Below, piece by piece: positions 39,256 to 43,572 of a stretch of DNA of 43,572 bases. Position 1 is the first letter of the stretch. The number at the start of each line of letters is the position of its first letter. The stretch spans positions 1 through 43,572 of the forward strand of contig JAFTJB010000041.1 of the NCBI GenBank assembly GCA_017456625.1, read 5' to 3'. Both the position numbers and the translations under genes were made by a program. The notes under the pieces are model-generated. The model was not told the DNA's origin. It saw nothing but the letters and a program-made list of their open reading frames with translations, and made no database searches. This stretch comes from Clostridia bacterium. Its GTDB lineage: Bacteria > Bacillota > Clostridia > Oscillospirales > CAG-272.

Positions 39256-40941
39256 TTAAAGAGTTTCGATCATATTCTGTACGCGAGCGCGAACGCGATC
39301 CTCACCGAGGACCTGCATGACGGCGTACATATCGGGAGAATTGAGCTTGCCCGTGACCGCAACGCGGAGGAACATGCTCACGTCCGCAACGCTGCCGCGG
39401 AATGCATCGGGCGTTGCCTTGTATTGCTTCATATCGGATGCATATCCGATCTCCTCCGCAACCGCCTTGATCTTGTCAAACCAAGCGTTCATGTCGTCGG
39501 CGGGGGAGTAAGAGGCGAGGAACTTTTCCAATGCAGACTTGATGTCCGCTTTGTCAAACTGCTCCGCGTAGGCATCCTCAACGGTAAAGATCTCGTCGTA
39601 GAAGAAGCCCATGTAGCCCTTGACCTCTGCCCATGTCGCGAAATCCTTACGAGGCTTTTTGCCGCCTCGTCCGATCGCGAAGATCGCGGTCGCGTAGTCC
39701 GCGTCGTGGGAGAGAAGCTTGCCGAATGCGGGATCGTATTCGTTTGCCCACTCGGTCGCACGGCGATAGACCTCCTCGGCGGTCATGCGGGAAATGATGT
39801 TCTTGCTGACGTCGTTGAGCTTTTTGAAATCAAACAGACAGCCCGAATTGCTCATTTTCTTGATATTGAATGGGAACTCGGTATAGGGCTTGTCCGGGTT
39901 TTGCATATGCCATTCCTCATAGTTGGAGTTGAGGAGGGTCATGATATACTCGCAAACGCAGGCAGGGTCGTAGCCCATGCGGCTGTAATCGTCCATGTTC
40001 GCGCCCATATCGCGCTTGGAGAGCTTCTTTTTGTTGCCGTTCTCGTCCAGACGCATGATCTGCGCGATGTGCATATACTTGGGCAGACGGAAGCCGAGAT
40101 AACGGAAGAGCATAAGGTGCTTTGCAAGGCTGGGGAGCCATTCCTCACCGCGAATGACGTGCGTGGTGCGCATGAGATGATCGTCCACGGCGTGTGCAAA
40201 GTGATAGGTGGGAATTCCGTCGCTCTTGAGCAGGACGAAGTCCTCGTCGTTTTCGGGAATGTCCAATTTGCCCTTGATCAGGTCGGTGAAGGGGATCTTC
40301 TTTTCGGGATCGCCGTCGGAGAGCAGACGAAGCACGAAGGGATCGTTGGCAGCAAGATGTGCCTCGACCTCCTCAATGGTAAAGCTGCGAGCAGCGAGCA
40401 TCTTTTCCTTCTGCGCGCCGTCATCCTCGTGCCAATCCTTTGCCTTGATCTCAGCCTTCTTGTCAAGCGCGTTGAGCGCGTCAAGCTCGGCTTGCGTTGT
40501 GAAAACGGGATAAGCCTTGCCCTCGCGGACGAGCTGCTTTGCGTAAACGTGGTAGATCTCTGCGCGTTGGCTCTGCTTGTAGGGACCGTATGCGCCCTTA
40601 TCGCAGATGTTACCGTCCTCGCCGATCACGGCACCCTCGTCAAAATAAATGCCGTAGTGCTCGAGCGTTCTGACAAGTCCGACAGCAGCGCCCTCGACCT
40701 CGCGCTTTGCATCGGTATCCTCAATTCGGAGGAGAAACACGCCGCCGCTCTGGTGTGCGAGGCGTTCACCGATGGTGGAGGGGAAGAGACCGCCGAAATG
40801 GACGAATCCCGTGGGGCTGGGTGCGAAACGCGTGACCTTTGCGCCCTCGGGAAGATCGCGAGGCGGATATTGCGCCTCCATGTCCTCGGGGGTCTTGGTT
40901 ACGTTTGGAAATAAAAGATCGGCAAGATACTGATAATCCAT
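39256..40941 (-). CDS. gltX: Glutamyl-tRNA synthetase
   Basis: A 561-residue class I synthetase. RFAPSPTGFVHFGGLF gives the HIGH position as HFGG, and NKKKLSKRD gives KMSKS as KLSKR. About 40 residues precede the catalytic core (DYQYLADLLFPNVTKTPEDM and on), a longer N-terminus than usual. The anticodon-binding end is present. AAAGGA lies about 16 bases before ATG, a long spacing. With glnS directly downstream, this enzyme may charge only tRNA-Glu; that is inferred from the pairing. Confidence 0.9.
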   Translation of the reverse strand: MDYQYLADLLFPNVTKTPEDMEAQYPPRDLPEGAKVTRFAPSPTGFVHFGGLFPSTIGERLAHQSGGVFLLRIEDTDAKREVEGAAVGLVRTLEHYGIYFDEGAVIGEDGNICDKGAYGPYKQSQRAEIYHVYAKQLVREGKAYPVFTTQAELDALNALDKKAEIKAKDWHEDDGAQKEKMLAARSFTIEEVEAHLAANDPFVLRLLSDGDPEKKIPFTDLIKGKLDIPENDEDFVLLKSDGIPTYHFAHAVDDHLMRTTHVIRGEEWLPSLAKHLMLFRYLGFRLPKYMHIAQIMRLDENGNKKKLSKRDMGANMDDYSRMGYDPACVCEYIMTLLNSNYEEWHMQNPDKPYTEFPFNIKKMSNSGCLFDFKKLNDVSKNIISRMTAEEVYRRATEWANEYDPAFGKLLSHDADYATAIFAIGRGGKKPRKDFATWAEVKGYMGFFYDEIFTVEDAYAEQFDKADIKSALEKFLASYSPADDMNAWFDKIKAVAEEIGYASDMKQYKATPDAFRGSVADVSMFLRVAVTGKLNSPDMYAVMQVLGEDRVRARVQNMIETL

Positions 40942-40974
40942 GGCTTGCTTGTATATCCTTTCTTGGGTGAATGA

Positions 40975-41586
40975 TTAGTAAAGTACGTTGTCAAGCGCAT
41001 CACCGAGGCGCGCGCTTTCCCCGTGACCGGGGTAGATGGTCAGATCGGGCGAAAAATTTCGCAGATCACGAAGCGATTGAAAGAGAACAGTCACGTCGCC
41101 GCCGTAGAGATCGTAACGACCGTAGGAATCGGCAAAGAGCGTGTCTCCCGTGAGAAGAAATTCATCGTTGCAGAGAAAGCAAACGCCGCCTGCCGTGTGA
41201 CCGGGGGTGTGGATCACGCGAATATTTTCTTCCCCGAGGCGCAGGATCTGACGGTCGCGCAAAGTCTTTTCGGGACGGCGGTATTGGCGCTCCATGCGGA
41301 AAAACAGGTAAAACGCATTTTTGTGCGCATCCTCGGGCAGGAGCAGATCCGCTTCGTGAACGTAGACCGGGACGCCCGTTTTATCACGGAGCGTATCGAT
41401 GGAAACGATGTGGTCGAAATGCCCGTGCGTGAGCAGAATATAATCGAGCGTCAGCCCTTTGTGAGACAAGTGATTTACGATCGTATCGGTGTTGGCACTC
41501 GGATCAACGATCGCGGCATGTGAGTCCGAGGAGAGCAGATAGCAATTGGAGCCCCATGCGCCGGGGTAGAGATTTTCGATCTTCAT
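40975..41586 (-). CDS. MBL-fold metallo-hydrolase (glyoxalase II-like)
   Basis: A 203-residue metallo-beta-lactamase-fold protein. LLTHGHFDHIVSIDTL is the THxHxDH zinc site; HTPGHTAGGVCFL, LTGDTLFADSYGR and YPGHGESARLGD supply the later ligands. It resembles the small YcbL/glyoxalase II-like hydrolases that act on thioesters. It starts two bases after the ychF stop, so it is translated with it. No signal peptide. Confidence 0.92.
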   Translation of the reverse strand: MKIENLYPGAWGSNCYLLSSDSHAAIVDPSANTDTIVNHLSHKGLTLDYILLTHGHFDHIVSIDTLRDKTGVPVYVHEADLLLPEDAHKNAFYLFFRMERQYRRPEKTLRDRQILRLGEENIRVIHTPGHTAGGVCFLCNDEFLLTGDTLFADSYGRYDLYGGDVTVLFQSLRDLRNFSPDLTIYPGHGESARLGDALDNVLY

Positions 41587-41588
41587 GA

Positions 41589-42683
41589 TCAGACGTTAAA
41601 GCGGAAGAAGACGATGTCGCCATCCTGCATGATATATTCCTTACCCTCACTGCGGAGCATACCCGCTTCCTTGACCGCGTTCATCGTGCCGTATTTTTCG
41701 AGATCCGCAAACGCAACGATCTCCGCGCGAATGAAGCCGCGCTCGATGTCGGAGTGGATCTTGCCCGCTGCCTTGGGTGCCTTGGTGCCCTTGCGGATGG
41801 TCCACGCGCGGCATTCGTCGGGGCCTGCGGTGAGGAAGCTGATCAGTCCGAGCAGGGAATAGCTTGCCTTGATCAAACGGTCAAGTCCGCTTTCCTCAAT
41901 GCCGAGATCCGCGAGGAACATTGCCTTTTCCTCGCCCGAAAGCTCTGCGATCTCCGCTTCGATCTGGCAGCAGATCGGAATGACCTGAGAATGCTCGGTT
42001 GCGGCGTATTCCTTGAGTGCGACGTATGCCGCATTGTCGGTCGGCTCGGCACCTGCGCTGTCCTCATCGACGTTTGCGACGTAGATAACGGGCTTTCGGG
42101 TGAGCAGGGGCGTGTCGTAGAGGCATGCCTCCTCATCCTCGGTCAATTCGACCGTACGCGCGCACTTGCCCTCGCCGAGAGCGGCGGCAAGCTTTTCAAA
42201 AACGGCGAGCTCTGCGGCAAACTTCTTGTCTGCCTTCATTGCCTTTCTCGTGCGATCCATACGGCGCTCCAGAACCTCCAGATCCGCAAAGATCAATTCA
42301 AGGTTGATGGTCTCCAGATCGCGCATCGGGTCGATCTTTCCGTCGACGTGAATGATGTTGTCGTCCTCAAAGCAACGAATGACGTGCAAGATCGCGTCCA
42401 CCTCACGAATGTTGGCAAGGAATTGGTTTCCAAGACCCTCGCCCTTGGAGGCTCCCTTGACAAGCCCCGCGATGTCAACGAATTCAATGACGGCAGGGGT
42501 ATATTTGTTGGGGTGATGCATATCCGCGAGAAAATCGAGGCGCTTGTCCGGCACAGTGACCACGCCGACGTTGGGCTCGATGGTGCAGAAGGGATAGTTT
42601 GCCGATTCCGCGCCCGCGTTGGTCAGCGCGTTGAAGAGTGTACTTTTTCCGACGTTGGGAAGTCCGACGATACCAAGTTTCAT
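41589..42683 (-). CDS. ychF: Ribosome-binding ATPase YchF
   Basis: A 364-residue Obg-family protein. [15 protein letters not shown] is the P loop (about residues 6-20), and [20 protein letters not shown] is the G3 region with the YchF-type extension. The NVDE motif replaces NKxD, which shifts specificity to ATP. The C-terminal TGS-like domain ends [12 protein letters not shown]. The length is normal. It binds ribosomes and links translation to stress response. It leads the operon, with AAAGGAG before ATG and a clear promoter. Confidence 0.96.
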   Translation of the reverse strand: MKLGIVGLPNVGKSTLFNALTNAGAESANYPFCTIEPNVGVVTVPDKRLDFLADMHHPNKYTPAVIEFVDIAGLVKGASKGEGLGNQFLANIREVDAILHVIRCFEDDNIIHVDGKIDPMRDLETINLELIFADLEVLERRMDRTRKAMKADKKFAAELAVFEKLAAALGEGKCARTVELTEDEEACLYDTPLLTRKPVIYVANVDEDSAGAEPTDNAAYVALKEYAATEHSQVIPICCQIEAEIAELSGEEKAMFLADLGIEESGLDRLIKASYSLLGLISFLTAGPDECRAWTIRKGTKAPKAAGKIHSDIERGFIRAEIVAFADLEKYGTMNAVKEAGMLRSEGKEYIMQDGDIVFFRFNV

Positions 42684-42761
42684 TTATGTGTTTCTCCTTT
42701 GATTAGTCCCGATGGTAAGCTTTTTCGACAGATACAAAAAAGCATAATACTACATTTTACA

Positions 42762-42790
42762 ATTATAACATATAATAATCCTTTTCTCAA
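42762..42790 (-). promoter_or_regulatory. Promoter of the ychF operon
   Basis: On the - strand, TTGAGA (42785-42790) and TATAAT (42762-42767) with a 17-base spacer. The leader to the ychF start is about 80 bases. It probably drives ychF, the MBL-fold gene, gltX and glnS together. Confidence 0.85.
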
Positions 42791-42840
42791 GCGGTTGGAA
42801 GAAAAAAAGAAAGAAAAATTGTAAATTTTTATACACAATA

Positions 42841-42871
42841 TAAAAGGCGGTGAGCATTTTTGCCCACCGCC
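42841..42871 (-). terminator. Terminator of the surface protein gene
   Basis: GGCGGTGAGC at 42846-42855 pairs with GCCCACCGCC at 42862-42871 (one mismatch). On the - strand a short T run follows (42842-42845). It lies just behind the surface protein stop codon. Confidence 0.83.
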
Positions 42872-42890
42872 TGAATGTCAGGGATCAAAT

Positions 42891-43572
42891 TTATTTTTTC
42901 TTGAATACTGCGATGAGATCAGCCCAGCTCTTTTTCTTGATCGCGAACCAGAAGATCGCAACTCCGCCGATGCCGACTACGGCAACGGATCCGCAGACGA
43001 TGCCAACGATTGCGCCAACGCCGAGTCCGCCCTCATCATCCGTGGGAGTGGGGGCAGGGGAGTTCGGGTCGGGAGTCGAGCCCGCGTTGTTGCCGCCATC
43101 TCCGCCAGGCGTATTTCCGCCGGGAGTATTTCCGCCGGGCGTATTTCCACCGGGCGTGTTAGATGCCATCTGATATGCACAGACATCGCACTTGCCGTCG
43201 TTATTGCTATCCGTGTGAGCCGCCTTGTTTGCTTTATCTCCACAAGCACATTCGTTCCAATGCTCGCTTGCATCGCTTTCCCAAGCCGTGCCGTGGTCGT
43301 GCGTGTGCTTCGGCGCAATGGTGTAATTGCAGACCGTGCAGAGGATGGGATTATCAACAGTCGCCTCAGCTCTGTCGGGATTGTGCGCGACGGGAGTTCC
43401 GTGTGCACCGCATACGCAGGTGTTTGCATGACCGTCCGCGCCCTTATAGCCGTTTATGATCGTGTAGCTATGATCTGCAAGCTCGCCGTATTCCTCACCG
43501 CAGGTGGAGCAGATCGCTCTCTGCGTGCAGGTTGCCGTACCGCCCGAGCAAGGTGCAAGCTCACCGTATTCC
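42891..43572 (-). CDS. C-terminal part of a large surface protein (partial)
   Basis: About 226 residues are visible; the start lies beyond the window. The visible part begins with Cys-rich repeats of a type common in gut Clostridia surface proteins (TATCTQRAICSTCGEEYGE, ANTCVCGAHGTP, NECACGDKANKAAHTDSNND, DGKCDVCAY). A linker of four PGGNT-type repeats and a Pro/Asp-rich stretch follow. One membrane helix (GAIVGIVCGSVAVVGIGGVA) and a basic tail (KKKSWADLIAVFKKK) complete it. No LPXTG motif is seen. It is probably held in the membrane with its long N-terminal part outside the cell. Ligand unknown. Confidence 0.85.
   Translation of the reverse strand, partial: EYGELAPCSGGTATCTQRAICSTCGEEYGELADHSYTIINGYKGADGHANTCVCGAHGTPVAHNPDRAEATVDNPILCTVCNYTIAPKHTHDHGTAWESDASEHWNECACGDKANKAAHTDSNNDGKCDVCAYQMASNTPGGNTPGGNTPGGNTPGGDGGNNAGSTPDPNSPAPTPTDDEGGLGVGAIVGIVCGSVAVVGIGGVAIFWFAIKKKSWADLIAVFKKK

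Noticed and set aside
37532..39259. A 575-residue + strand ORF opposite glnS, with similar ones opposite gltX and ychF
   Set aside because: The - strand frames encode clear synthetase and GTPase motifs. The + strand readings are Val/Leu/Asp-rich shadows without ribosome binding sites.

Overview
The window joins two pieces of DNA: the late half of a prophage (bases 1 to about 29,990, every gene on the + strand) and the chromosome of its host (from about 29,990 to the end). The host looks like an endospore-forming, low-to-mid GC Clostridia of the gut type. The evidence is an intact spoIIAA-spoIIAB-sigF operon, strong Shine-Dalgarno sites, sigma-A type promoters with 17-base spacers, a CPBP membrane protease, a tRNA-dedicated deaminase, and a surface protein ending in a membrane anchor. 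I cannot name the species.

Phage, 1-5,300: a dense block of small accessory genes, many overlapping by 1-14 bases. The first complete gene encodes a 198-residue protein laid out like a CRISPR RAMP/Cas7 protein. Directly after it lie about 440 bases that look non-coding and carry a G at nearly every fifth position. Next come small phage proteins (zinc ribbons, shared modules, one DUF6275 protein, membrane peptides), an ArpU/RinA-like late regulator and a strong terminator.

Phage, 5,300-20,650: packaging and virion genes in the order of a short-tailed (podovirus-like) phage: small and large terminase, portal, scaffold, major capsid protein, a decoration-like protein, head-tail connector, tail nozzle/hub, a fibre with BspA-type leucine-rich repeats, three membrane proteins and a helical virion protein. 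No tape measure, sheath or tube gene is seen. Several non-coding signals sit between or inside these genes: hairpins, a perfect 17-bp inverted repeat inside a small gene, a four-copy 30-bp tandem repeat, and an intrinsic terminator between the decoration and connector genes.

Phage, 20,653-29,820: one 3,055-residue gene, probably an ejected internal virion protein of the 'large polyvalent protein' type. It has a glycine-rich hydrophobic N-terminus, an HELGH zinc-peptidase-like motif, a row of AT-richer cassettes separated by similar FSLA-type linkers, and a long helical C-terminus with one membrane segment. Two cassettes contain an out-of-frame ORF with its own ribosome binding site, one of which stops just before the next linker. 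These are candidate nested immunity genes.

Boundary and host: after the giant gene come a terminator, a 12-bp tandem repeat, and a tRNA-Val(GAC) gene on the - strand with its own promoter and terminator. The tRNA is a plausible integration landmark. The host genes follow: CPBP protease, tadA and a cupin; a nitrilase-GDPD fusion divergent from a LysR regulator; the spoIIA operon; a SanA/YdcF-like protein; a - strand operon ychF, metallo-hydrolase, gltX, glnS; and the C-terminal end of a surface protein. No integrase, lysin or phage replication gene can be recognised in the window; these presumably lie to the left.
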